A stretch of 64,000 nt of DNA from assembly GCF_003402535.2 (NCBI RefSeq), contig NZ_AP025171.1, positions 868,001-932,000 of the forward strand, in the 5' to 3' direction. The notes beneath the pieces are model-generated. The model was not told the DNA's origin and did no database searches. It saw nothing but the letters and a program-made list of their open reading frames with translations. This document shows positions 1-6,812 of this stretch, piece by piece. The position numbers were made by a program, and so were the translations under genes. The DNA comes from Cupriavidus sp. P-10 (lineage in GTDB: Bacteria; Pseudomonadota; Gammaproteobacteria; Burkholderiales; Burkholderiaceae). Positions within the stretch are counted from its first letter, which is position 1. Every line of letters starts with the position of its first letter.

Positions 1-759
1 GGCGAGCGCTTTGCCCGTGAGGGCACGGCGCTGCTGGCGCAGCTGGAGGCGTTGCCGGAATCGTTCCGGCGCGAGGACAGCCGGCTCACGGGCACGCTGC
101 GCATCGCCGCGCCGTTCGGCTACGGGCGGCACCACGTGGCGCCGCTGCTGGCGCGCTTTGCCGAGCGCCACCCGGGCCTGCGGCTGCAGCTGGACCTGCG
201 CGAGACGCCGTGGCCTGACCGCCATGATTCCGATGCCGTGATCCACGTCGGCGCGGTGCGCGACTCGTCGTGGATCGCGCGCACGCTCGCGCCCAATGCG
301 CGCTGGCTGTGCGCGAGCCCCGGCTACCTGCGCCAGCACGGCACGCCCGCCGAGCCGCGCGACCTGCTCGACCATGCCTGCATCTGCATCCGCGAGAACG
401 ATGAGGACGTGACGCTATGGCGCTTCCGCCGGCCAGCCACGCGCGCCGCCAGGCGCCCGCCCGCGCGCGAAACCGTGCGCGTGGTGCCGGCCTATACCAG
501 CAACGACGGCAGCGTCGCGCGCCAGTGGGCGGAACAGGGGCTCGGGCTGGTGCTGCGCTCGGAATGGGATACGGCCGATGCCATCGCGCGCGGCGCGCTG
601 GTGCGGGTGCTGGCCGACTGGGAGTGCGACAGCGCCCCGGTGACCTTGCTGGTGCCCACGCGGCGCGGGCGTACGGCGCGCGTGCAGGCGCTGATGCAGT
701 TCCTGGAGGAGGCGCTGGGCAGCGGACGCGGCAGGGCCGACGGCAAGGGCCGCCGCTAG
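1..759 (+). CDS. LysR-family transcriptional regulator, 5' part missing
   Basis: The reading frame is open from the first base to the stop at 757-759, so the gene begins left of the window and its N-terminal helix-turn-helix is not visible. What remains is the end of the linker helix (ALLAQLEALPESF) and the effector-binding domain, beginning LTGTLRIAAPFGYG. This is the usual pattern of LysR activators related to those that control dehydrogenases or metabolic genes. A region near the middle (CASPGYLRQHGTPAEPRDLLDHACI) is typical of this subfamily. Its target cannot be told from the window. The next gene, on the same strand about 105 bp away, is an unrelated exported protein. Confidence 0.9.
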   Translation, partial: GERFAREGTALLAQLEALPESFRREDSRLTGTLRIAAPFGYGRHHVAPLLARFAERHPGLRLQLDLRETPWPDRHDSDAVIHVGAVRDSSWIARTLAPNARWLCASPGYLRQHGTPAEPRDLLDHACICIRENDEDVTLWRFRRPATRAARRPPARETVRVVPAYTSNDGSVARQWAEQGLGLVLRSEWDTADAIARGALVRVLADWECDSAPVTLLVPTRRGRTARVQALMQFLEEALGSGRGRADGKGRR

Positions 760-864
760 CGCAGCGAAAGCGCCGGCGCGGTTACACGTTGCTACGTGCC
801 TAACGTTCTGCCAACACCTGCGGCCGCGGGGCGCCGCTACATTGCCGGCCAGGAGGACATCACC

Positions 865-1188
865 ATGCGAACAATCCTGGCCGCCTGCGCTCTCGCGGGC
901 GTCGCAGTCATGGGTCCGGGCACCGCCCAGGCCCGCGTCAACGTTGATATCGGCATCGGCGTTCCGGGCTATGCCGTGGCGCCGCCCCCGGTCTACTACG
1001 AGCCGGCGCCGGTCTATGTGGCACCACCCCAGCCGGTGGTCGTGGCGCCGGCCTACTACGACGACGGGCATGCCCGCGCCTGGCGCGAACAGCAATGGCG
1101 GGAGCGCAAGTGGCGCGAGCGCGAGTGGCGTGAACAGAGGCGGCGCGAGCGGGAATGGCGCCGCTGGCACGATGGCTACGACGATTGA
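865..1188 (+). CDS. Small exported protein with PXPV-type repeats and a Trp/Arg/Glu-rich tail
   Basis: This 107-residue protein has a signal peptide (about residues 1-22, ending GTAQA) and so should be periplasmic or surface-exposed. It continues with a Pro/Val/Tyr-rich part (PPPVYYEPAPVYVAPPQPVV) resembling the PXPV repeat family found in Cupriavidus and Ralstonia. The C-terminal third is a highly charged near-periodic stretch built from WREQ/WRER units, ending in an acidic DGYDD. The ATG at 865 is chosen because AGGAGG lies 8 nt upstream at 851-856 and the signal peptide starts there. Function is unknown. A structural envelope role is possible but unproven. Confidence 0.8.
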   Translation: MRTILAACALAGVAVMGPGTAQARVNVDIGIGVPGYAVAPPPVYYEPAPVYVAPPQPVVVAPAYYDDGHARAWREQQWRERKWREREWREQRRREREWRRWHDGYDD

Positions 1189-1274
1189 GTGATGCCCGCG
1201 GCCTATGGCGCCTGAGCGTCTACGTTCGCTGTCGCTTTCCGTGCGAACCGGATGAAGCGCGGGTTCCGGCCGCC

Positions 1275-1288
1275 TTGACCCGGGTCAA
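1275..1288. promoter_or_regulatory. FNR/ANR-like palindrome upstream of universal stress gene
   Basis: TTGAC-CCGG-GTCAA is a perfect 14-bp palindrome, 57 bp before the usp start codon. The FNR/ANR/DNR family recognises TTGAT-N4-ATCAA, and this site differs only at the inner base of each half. Oxygen-responsive control of universal stress genes is common in betaproteobacteria, so the site could activate the downstream gene under low oxygen. No other palindrome of this quality is seen in the 157-bp gap. Confidence 0.5.
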
Positions 1289-1345
1289 GGCCCAATCGGT
1301 CTTGCCGCCTAGACTGGAAGCAAACAAGACCGAAGCGAGGGCATC

Positions 1346-2182
1346 ATGGCCTACGACAGCATCCTGGTCCACCTGGACGGCAATCCACAGTCCTGCCGCC
1401 GCCTGCACCTTGCCGGCCGCCTTGCCAGCGCCGCCGGCTGCCCGCTGATCGGCCTGCTGGCCGGGCGCGTGCCCGACCCCGGCTGGTCCTACCGCACGGG
1501 CAATGCCCAGCGCTGCCTGGCCGAAGACCAGGAGCGCCGCCGGCTGCAGCGCGAAAACATGCACTGCGCCTTCGAGGCAGCCACCCGCGAACTGGGGGTC
1601 GTGGCCGATTGGCGTGCCGTCGATCGCGACCCCGTCACGCTGGCGCTGCGCGAAGCGCGCGAGGCCGGGCTGATCGTGTCGGGCCAGTACGATGGCGACA
1701 ATATCGAAGGCCCGGTCGCGCGGCAGTTGCTGGAAGCGCTACTGCTGGAATCCGGCCGGCCCACGCTGGTGGTCCCGTGCGCCGGCGAATTCAGCACCGT
1801 CGGCACGCGCGTGCTGCTGGCCTGGAATGGCAGCCGCGAGGCCGCGCGTGCCCTGCATGACGCGCTGCCCCTGCTGGCTGGCGCGCAAGTCCGCGTGCTC
1901 GGCGCCCATACCGCTGCCAAGGAGTTGCGCGCCGATGCCACGCCAGTCAGCCACGCGGTGCAGGTGCTGGAACGGCAAGGCGCCTCGGTCGAGGTCGAGC
2001 ACGGCCCCGGCGGCGCCGACCTGACCATCGGCGAGCTGATCCTGTCGCGCGCCGCGGACTTTGGCGCCGACCTGATCGTGATGGGCGCCTACGGCCATGG
2101 CCGGCTGCGTGAGCTTGTGCTTGGCGGCGTGACCCGCGTGCTGCTGCAGTCGATGACCGTGCCGGTGCTGTTCTCGCACTGA
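1346..2182 (+). CDS. Universal stress protein, tandem UspA domains
   Basis: The product has 278 residues, about twice a single Usp domain. It starts with MAYDSILVHLDG, a typical Usp beta-1 strand. The second domain ends with GAYGHGRLRELVLGGVTRVLL, which fits the ATP-binding G-2x-G-9x-G-[ST] pattern, followed by the usual PVLFSH C-terminus. The first domain lacks a clear copy of that motif, as is common in double-Usp proteins where one half is degenerate. A GAGG precedes the ATG at 1346. Expression may respond to oxygen through the TTGAC-N4-GTCAA box upstream. The role is stress survival, with no specific ligand deduced. Confidence 0.9.
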   Translation: MAYDSILVHLDGNPQSCRRLHLAGRLASAAGCPLIGLLAGRVPDPGWSYRTGNAQRCLAEDQERRRLQRENMHCAFEAATRELGVVADWRAVDRDPVTLALREAREAGLIVSGQYDGDNIEGPVARQLLEALLLESGRPTLVVPCAGEFSTVGTRVLLAWNGSREAARALHDALPLLAGAQVRVLGAHTAAKELRADATPVSHAVQVLERQGASVEVEHGPGGADLTIGELILSRAADFGADLIVMGAYGHGRLRELVLGGVTRVLLQSMTVPVLFSH

Positions 2183-2212
2183 AGCCCGCGCCGCCGCAAC
2201 CTTCTTGCCGTC

Positions 2213-2713
2213 TTACTTCAGCTGCGAGGCAAATTCCTCCAGCTGCGTGATGCAGGTATTCCAGCCCTCATGGAAGCCCAGTTCTTCATGCTGCTTGCGC
2301 GTGGCCTCGTCCGGATGCATCACGCGCGCGGTGTAGCGCGTGCCGTCGCCTTCGTCTTCCATGGTGATGACCGCGGTCATCGACAGCCATGGCGTGGCCG
2401 GGCGATAGCCCGCGACCAGTGCCGAGGTGGAGACGATGCGCTCCATCGGCACCACCTCCAGGAAGCAGCCGGGATTGTCGCTGGTGCCACCGTCGGGGCC
2501 TTGCATGAAGGTATGGAAGGCGCCGCCGGGGCGCAAGTCGAAGGCGCGCACCTCGGTGGTCCAGGGCTTGGGGCACCACCATTGCCTGAGCAGTTCCGGA
2601 TCGCTCCACGCGCGCCAGACCTTGGCGCGCGGGGCCTTGAGCAGGCGCGAGATGACCAGGTCCCGGGTGGCTTCAGGGCTTGTGTTGGGGCTTGCGTTGT
2701 TTCCGTTCGGCAT
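2213..2713 (-). CDS. SRPBCC/AHSA1-domain protein
   Basis: The 166-residue protein has the START-like fold of the Aha1-C-terminal (AHSA1) family: LVISRLLKAPRAKVWRAWSDPELLRQWWCPKPW near the N-terminus, RPGGAFHTFMQGPDG in the middle, and a C-terminal HEGWNTCITQLEEFA helix. Such proteins bind hydrophobic ligands and are very often paired with an ArsR regulator, as here. The ATG at 2713 is chosen because AGGAGG lies upstream and the frame before it overlaps the regulator gene. The first 41 bases overlap the end of arsR, which implies translational coupling. The ligand is unknown. Confidence 0.88.
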   Translation of the reverse strand: MPNGNNASPNTSPEATRDLVISRLLKAPRAKVWRAWSDPELLRQWWCPKPWTTEVRAFDLRPGGAFHTFMQGPDGGTSDNPGCFLEVVPMERIVSTSALVAGYRPATPWLSMTAVITMEDEGDGTRYTARVMHPDEATRKQHEELGFHEGWNTCITQLEEFASQLK

Positions 2714-3107
2714 CAGACAGTTCCTCCTGGTGAAGCGCTTCGACAAAGGCGGCGAGGCGGTCGGTGCGGGCCTCCCAAAGCGCATGTTGATCGGCCAGCC
2801 ATTGCTGCGCCTCGGACAGCGGCTGCGGCACCAGCTCGCAGGTGCGCACGCGCCCCGTCTTGCGCGAGCGGATCAAACCGCTGCGCTCCAGCACCTGCAG
2901 GTGCTTCAGGAACGAGGGCAGTGCCATCGCGAACGGGGCTGCCAGCGCCGAGACCGTTTCCGGACCGCCTCCGAGCATGGTGACGACGGCGCGGCGGGTG
3001 GGATCCGCCAGCGCGTAGAAGACGTCGGACAGCTCGGGAACGGCAGATAAGGCGGATTGGGCGGACTGGGCGGACTGGGCGGACTGGTCGGCGTAATGGT
3101 TAGCCAT
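2673..3107 (-). CDS. ArsR-family winged-helix repressor
   Basis: The 144-residue regulator has a winged helix from about residue 27: LSDVFYALADPTRRAVVTML, VSALAAPFAMALPSFLKHLQVLERSGLI (recognition region) and RVRTCELVPQPL (wing). There is no Cys-x-Cys metal site, so it belongs to the metal-independent SdpR-like group that accompanies AHSA1 proteins. The N-terminus holds an unusual Ser-Ala-Gln tandem repeat. The start at 3107 is the only ATG before the fold and lies inside an inverted repeat, which suggests autoregulation of the arsR-AHSA1 pair. Confidence 0.88.
   Translation of the reverse strand: MANHYADQSAQSAQSAQSALSAVPELSDVFYALADPTRRAVVTMLGGGPETVSALAAPFAMALPSFLKHLQVLERSGLIRSRKTGRVRTCELVPQPLSEAQQWLADQHALWEARTDRLAAFVEALHQEELSDAERKQRKPQHKP
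3052..3087. repeat. Four tandem 9-bp units inside arsR
   Basis: The unit GCGGACTGG is repeated three times exactly (3061-3087) with a fourth copy differing by one base at 3052-3060. Read on the coding strand it gives a Gln-Ser-Ala repeat in the disordered N-terminus of the ArsR protein. In-frame 9-bp repeats can vary in number by slippage without breaking the gene. Confidence 0.85.
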
Positions 3108-3115
3108 GTGGCTAA
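3100..3115. promoter_or_regulatory. Inverted repeat over the arsR start codon
   Basis: TTAGCCA-TG-TGGCTAA has two perfect 7-bp arms around a 2-bp centre, with the arsR start codon (3105-3107) in the middle. ArsR-family repressors bind short palindromes near their own promoters, so this is a likely autoregulatory operator. Confidence 0.45.
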
Positions 3116-3145
3116 GTATAGGAATGCCGTCGCGTCTGGCAAGGC

Positions 3146-3178
3146 AAAAAGGCAAACGCCCCGGCGACGGCCGGGGCG
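3146..3178 (-). terminator. Probable intrinsic terminator after sorB
   Basis: On the minus strand, 19 bases after the sorB stop, CGCCCCGG and CCGGGGCG form an 8-bp GC stem with a 6-nt loop (3157-3178). This is followed by TTTGCC and a run of T (complement of the A-run at 3146-3150). It would end sorA-sorB transcription before arsR, which runs in the same direction. Confidence 0.6.
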
Positions 3179-3196
3179 CGATTTGCAGGGCGCGTG

Positions 3197-3850
3197 TTAT
3201 TGCTGGCGCACGTAGGCCGCCAACGCGCGTACTTCGTCGGGCTTCAGGCTGGCAAACGGCGGCATCGGCACCGCGCCCCACTTGCCGCTGCTGCCGCCGC
3301 GGATGCTGGTTTCGAGCTTCGCCTGGGCCTGCGCATCGTTCTTGTAGCGCACGGCGACCTCATGGTAGGCCGGTCCCACCACCTTCTGCGTCACGCTGTG
3401 GCAGCTCAGGCAGGCATTCTTTGCCAGCAGCCCCTGCAGGTCGACGCTGGCCGCGGCGGCGCTGGGGGCAGGGGCGGCGGCCGGTTTGCCGGCCTTCTGC
3501 GCGATCGCCACGATCTCGGGATCCCTGGCCTTGGCCGAGCCATACGCCACGGCAAGGTAGGCGCCGAGCTGCTCGACCTCGGCATCGTCGATCGGCGCGC
3601 CGTAGGCCTGCTGCATCTTCTTCATCTCGGCGGTCCATTGCGCCAGGCTCAGGCCGGGCGGCTGGTAGGAGACGTAGTCGGCCGAATGGCAGATCGCGCA
3701 TTTCTGCATGGCGATGCCGTAGCCCGGCAGCTTGGCGGGTTTGAGCTTGATGTTCTCCGCCGGCAGCTTGATGTCCTGCGGCGCGGCGCAGGCACTGCCG
3801 GCACCGAGCAAGGCGAGCGCCAGCAGCGCGGGGGCGATGGTTGCTTTCAT
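3197..3850 (-). CDS. sorB: Diheme cytochrome c, electron acceptor of sulfite dehydrogenase
   Basis: The 217-residue precursor has a Sec signal peptide (about residues 1-23, ending GSACA) and two heme c motifs. CAICH in the first half lies in a SorB-like domain (GYGIAMQKCAICHSADY), and CLSCH in the second half lies in a cytochrome c551-like domain with the distal Met in VPMPP. It should take electrons from the molybdenum subunit in the periplasm and pass them to the respiratory chain. The gene follows sorA by 10 bp with GAGGAA before the ATG at 3850. Known SorB subunits have one heme, so the second domain is an extension joined by an Ala/Pro linker. Confidence 0.85.
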   Translation of the reverse strand: MKATIAPALLALALLGAGSACAAPQDIKLPAENIKLKPAKLPGYGIAMQKCAICHSADYVSYQPPGLSLAQWTAEMKKMQQAYGAPIDDAEVEQLGAYLAVAYGSAKARDPEIVAIAQKAGKPAAAPAPSAAAASVDLQGLLAKNACLSCHSVTQKVVGPAYHEVAVRYKNDAQAQAKLETSIRGGSSGKWGAVPMPPFASLKPDEVRALAAYVRQQ

Positions 3851-3860
3851 GGCGCGTTCC

Positions 3861-5147
3861 TCAGGCGATGGTGACCGGCGTGGCTTCGATGACATTGCGG
3901 CGATAGCCGGCGGGGTTCCAGCTGGCCTTGGCCGGTTGGGTCTCGCCGTTGTTGCTGGTGGCGCGCACCATCAGCACCGCGGGGCCTTTGCGAGCGAACT
4001 TCACCGGCAACTGCCACGCGCGGAACGAGAAGCGGCCCAGGTCCTCCCCGAGCGTTGCGGCCTGCCAGTTCTGCCCGCCATCGACCGAAACCTCGACGGT
4101 GCGGATGCCGGCGCCGCCGTCGAAGGCGATGCCCTTCAGCGCCACGGTGCGGTCGGCCGGCAGCCTGGCGCCGCTTTCGACGCTGGTGATAAAGCTGCGC
4201 ACGGCCAGCGTCGAGATCGGCCGCGTCCTGGCGGGCGGCGTGCCGGGGGCCACGCACTGGCAGTCGTTGTCCGGCACGCGGTAGCCCTTGGTCATGAAGA
4301 ACGCGTCATGGCCCTCGAACGGGTGGTCGAGCACTTCGATCTCGGACAGGTGCTTGATCCAGTAGGTACCGAAATATCCCGGCACCACCAGCTTGAGCGG
4401 ATAGCCGTTAAGCAGCGGCAGGTCTTCGCCGTTCATGCCCCAGGCCAGCAGCGGTTCGCCGTTCATCGCGTGCGCGATATCGAGCGACTTGCGGAAATCC
4501 GGCGTGCTCGGCAGCACCGGCGTATCCATGCCGTTGAAGGTCACGACCTTGGCCCCGGCCTTGACGCCCGCATGCTCCAGCACCTTGCGCAGCGGCACGC
4601 CGGTCCAGCGCGCATTGCCCATCGCGCCGTTGGCGAGCTGCGCGCCGAACACGCGCGGCTCGGCAAAGCCGCGGCTGTTGCCCGAGCACTGGTTTACCGC
4701 GACCACCTCGACCGGGTCGGCCAGCTTCTTGAGTTCATCCAGCGACAGCCGCAACGGCTTGCCGACGTGGCCGCCCACGCTCAGCCGGTACGTGTTCAGG
4801 TCCACCGACAGCGGGATATTGGCCAGGTGATAGCGCACGAAGAAGGCGTCGTTTGCCGTGATCGGCCCTTCGTTGAACGTGGAGAAGGGCGTTTCCAGGT
4901 GCGGCGGGCGGGTGCTGACGCGCACCAGCGGGCGCTTGCCGGGATAGCGCACCAGCGGGCGCGGGCCGTCGGCGAGCGTGACGCCGTCGGTCGCCTTTGC
5001 GGCAAGGGCGCCAAGCGGCGAGGCGACCAGCGCCAGCCCGCCTACATGGCGGACGAAGCGGCGGCGCGCGGGGGCGTAGTGGGGATTGCGGTGGGGGTTG
5101 CTGTCGGGGGCGACGGCAGGCTCGGCGGGATGGGTCTTGTCTCGCAT
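3861..5147 (-). CDS. sorA: Sulfite dehydrogenase molybdenum subunit (SorA/sulfite oxidase family)
   Basis: The 428-residue protein has a twin-arginine signal (RRRFVRHVGG, about residues 28-37). It then carries a sulfite-oxidase molybdopterin domain with FFVRYHLANIP (near 103) and the molybdenum-ligand cysteine in NQCSGNSRG (Cys about 154), followed by a Mo-co dimerisation domain (VEVSVDGGQNWQ). It would oxidise sulfite to sulfate in the periplasm, passing electrons to the adjacent cytochrome. The ATG at 5147 has AAGGAGG upstream. A SoxC-like role is possible, but no sox genes are present. The neighbouring c-type cytochrome supports SorA. Confidence 0.85.
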   Translation of the reverse strand: MRDKTHPAEPAVAPDSNPHRNPHYAPARRRFVRHVGGLALVASPLGALAAKATDGVTLADGPRPLVRYPGKRPLVRVSTRPPHLETPFSTFNEGPITANDAFFVRYHLANIPLSVDLNTYRLSVGGHVGKPLRLSLDELKKLADPVEVVAVNQCSGNSRGFAEPRVFGAQLANGAMGNARWTGVPLRKVLEHAGVKAGAKVVTFNGMDTPVLPSTPDFRKSLDIAHAMNGEPLLAWGMNGEDLPLLNGYPLKLVVPGYFGTYWIKHLSEIEVLDHPFEGHDAFFMTKGYRVPDNDCQCVAPGTPPARTRPISTLAVRSFITSVESGARLPADRTVALKGIAFDGGAGIRTVEVSVDGGQNWQAATLGEDLGRFSFRAWQLPVKFARKGPAVLMVRATSNNGETQPAKASWNPAGYRRNVIEATPVTIA

Positions 5148-5250
5148 GGGGGCTTCCTCCTTGGCGCTCGCGGGGTCGGGCGCGATGCGTTGTGGCGCAC
5201 ACTTTGCTCCGGCAGCGTTAGCTTGTGAAACGGGTTTTCCTGCTAGCTGT

Positions 5251-5267
5251 TATCGATTTAGTCGATA
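5251..5267. promoter_or_regulatory. Inverted repeat in the sorA/permease divergent region
   Basis: TATCGA-N5-TCGATA lies about 105 bp upstream of the sorA start, in the 296-bp divergent gap. It is a candidate binding site for a regulator of sorAB. The regulator is not identified. Confidence 0.35.
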
Positions 5268-5295
5268 TAGGGCTTGAGGTGGCCGGAGAAACCGC

Positions 5296-5324
5296 TTGCA
5301 TCGCAGTTTTGGTTTCCCTACACT
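5296..5324 (+). promoter_or_regulatory. Sigma-70 promoter for the permease operon
   Basis: TTGCAT (5296-5301) and TACACT (5319-5324) are separated by exactly 17 bp, a good sigma-70 arrangement in a locally AT-rich stretch. Transcription would begin near 5331, about 113 bp before the permease start codon and inside the operator described next. Confidence 0.55.
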
Positions 5325-5325
5325 T

Positions 5326-5341
5326 ACCAAAACGTTTTTGT
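5326..5341. promoter_or_regulatory. LacI-type operator over the transcription start
   Basis: ACCAAAACGTTTTTGT is a 16-bp palindrome with a central CG and one mismatched pair, closely like the PurR-type LacI-family operator (ACGCAAACGTTTGCGT). It directly follows the -10 box, so a bound repressor would block initiation. The LacI-family gene at 8992-10029, at the far end of the same operon, is the obvious candidate repressor. Confidence 0.55.
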
Positions 5342-5443
5342 TAGCGGAAATCCATAACATCTGAGGCGAACTGCGCACAGACGCAGCGGCTTGGCCACCG
5401 GCCACCGCACAACCGCCCGGCACACCAAACGAGGAGCCTTTAA

Positions 5444-6793
5444 ATGTCCCACGCCGCCCCCGCGCCGGTGGACGAACTGCTGCCATGGCGGCGCCTGTTC
5501 GTCTTCGGCCTCCAGCATGTCCTTGTCATGGCCGCGTCTCCGATCGCGTCCGTGTTCCTGATGAGCAAGGCGCTCAACTTCCCGCCCGCGCTGGCGGTGC
5601 AACTGCTCAGCGCCACCTTCGTGATCTGCGGGCTGGGCACGCTGCTGCAGTCGCTCGGCAAGCGCGGCATCGGCGCCAGGCTGCCGTTCGTGATGCTGCC
5701 CGGCGGCGCGCCGATCGTGCTGTTTATCCTGATCGCGCAACAGACCGACGTGCAGACCGCTGCCGGCGCGGTGATCCTGACCGGCGTCTTCTATTTCTGC
5801 GTGCTGCCGGTGTTCCGGCGCTGCCTGCGGTATTTCCCGCCGGTGGTGGTGGGGACGATGCTGCTGCTGGTGGCGATCAACCTTGCGCAGGTATCGGGCC
5901 GGCTGGTCGCGGGGCATCCTGCCGCGGGCACCACGGTCGATCCGCTCAACCTGCTGCTGGCGTTTGCCACCATCGCCTGCACGGTGGCCGCGTCGCGGTT
6001 GCTGACGGGCATGCTGGCGCAGCTGGCAATCCTGCTGGGATTGCTGGGCGGGGCGCTGGTCGCGGCGCTGACCGGTGCCTTCCATGTCGGCCATGTGTCG
6101 ATGACGCCGGTCATCGCGCTGCCCACGCCGTTCCCGTTCGGCATGCCGACCTTCGACGTGGTGGCCGCGATCCCGCTGATGGTGTTCGCCGTGATCTCGA
6201 TGGTGGAGGCGACCGGCCAGACGCTGGCGATCAGCGATGCGGTCGGCAAGCCGGTGGACCAGCAGCGCGACGTGCCGCGCACCATCCGCGCGGATGCGCT
6301 GACCTCGCTGGTGGGCGGGATGTTCGGCACCTCGCTGGTCATCACCAGCGGCGAGAACATCGGCATCGTCCGTGCGACCGGCGTGCGCTCGCGCTTCGTC
6401 ACCGCGGTGTCGGGCGCGATCCTGGTGGTGTTCGGGCTGCTGGTGCCGGTGTCGTCGCTGATCAGCGCGATCCCCGAGGCGGTGGTAGGCGGCACCGGGC
6501 TGGTGGTGTTCTGCATCGTCGGCACCATGGGCATCGACATGCTGCGCAAGGTCGACCTGCGCCATCACGCCAACATGTATGTCGTCGCGGTGGCGCTGGC
6601 AGTGGGCCTGCTGCCGATCCTGGTGCCTGGCATCTATGGCGGGCTGCCGGCCAACCTGCGCATCCTGGTCGGCAATGGCGTGGCCATGGGCGCCATCACC
6701 GCCGCGCTGCTCAACTTCCTGTTCTTCCACACGGGCTTGCGTGCCGCGGCACCGGCCCCGGCGGTCGGCGACGATGCCGCCGCCACGCACTGA
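5444..6793 (+). CDS. NCS2 family nucleobase:cation symporter
   Basis: The 449-residue, about 14-helix permease has the NCS2 hallmarks: the QH pair in the first helix (GLQHVLVMAASPIAS) and the family signature [QEP]-N-x-G-x4-T-[RKG] as ENIGIVRATG. It resembles xanthine/uric acid/uracil permeases. The next gene is a deaminase-type amidohydrolase 19 bp away, so a purine or modified nucleobase is the likely substrate. The upstream promoter overlaps a LacI-type operator, suggesting substrate induction. Confidence 0.9.
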   Translation: MSHAAPAPVDELLPWRRLFVFGLQHVLVMAASPIASVFLMSKALNFPPALAVQLLSATFVICGLGTLLQSLGKRGIGARLPFVMLPGGAPIVLFILIAQQTDVQTAAGAVILTGVFYFCVLPVFRRCLRYFPPVVVGTMLLLVAINLAQVSGRLVAGHPAAGTTVDPLNLLLAFATIACTVAASRLLTGMLAQLAILLGLLGGALVAALTGAFHVGHVSMTPVIALPTPFPFGMPTFDVVAAIPLMVFAVISMVEATGQTLAISDAVGKPVDQQRDVPRTIRADALTSLVGGMFGTSLVITSGENIGIVRATGVRSRFVTAVSGAILVVFGLLVPVSSLISAIPEAVVGGTGLVVFCIVGTMGIDMLRKVDLRHHANMYVVAVALAVGLLPILVPGIYGGLPANLRILVGNGVAMGAITAALLNFLFFHTGLRAAAPAPAVGDDAAATH

Positions 6794-6812
6794 TCCCGTT
6801 TCCTGAATCGCA

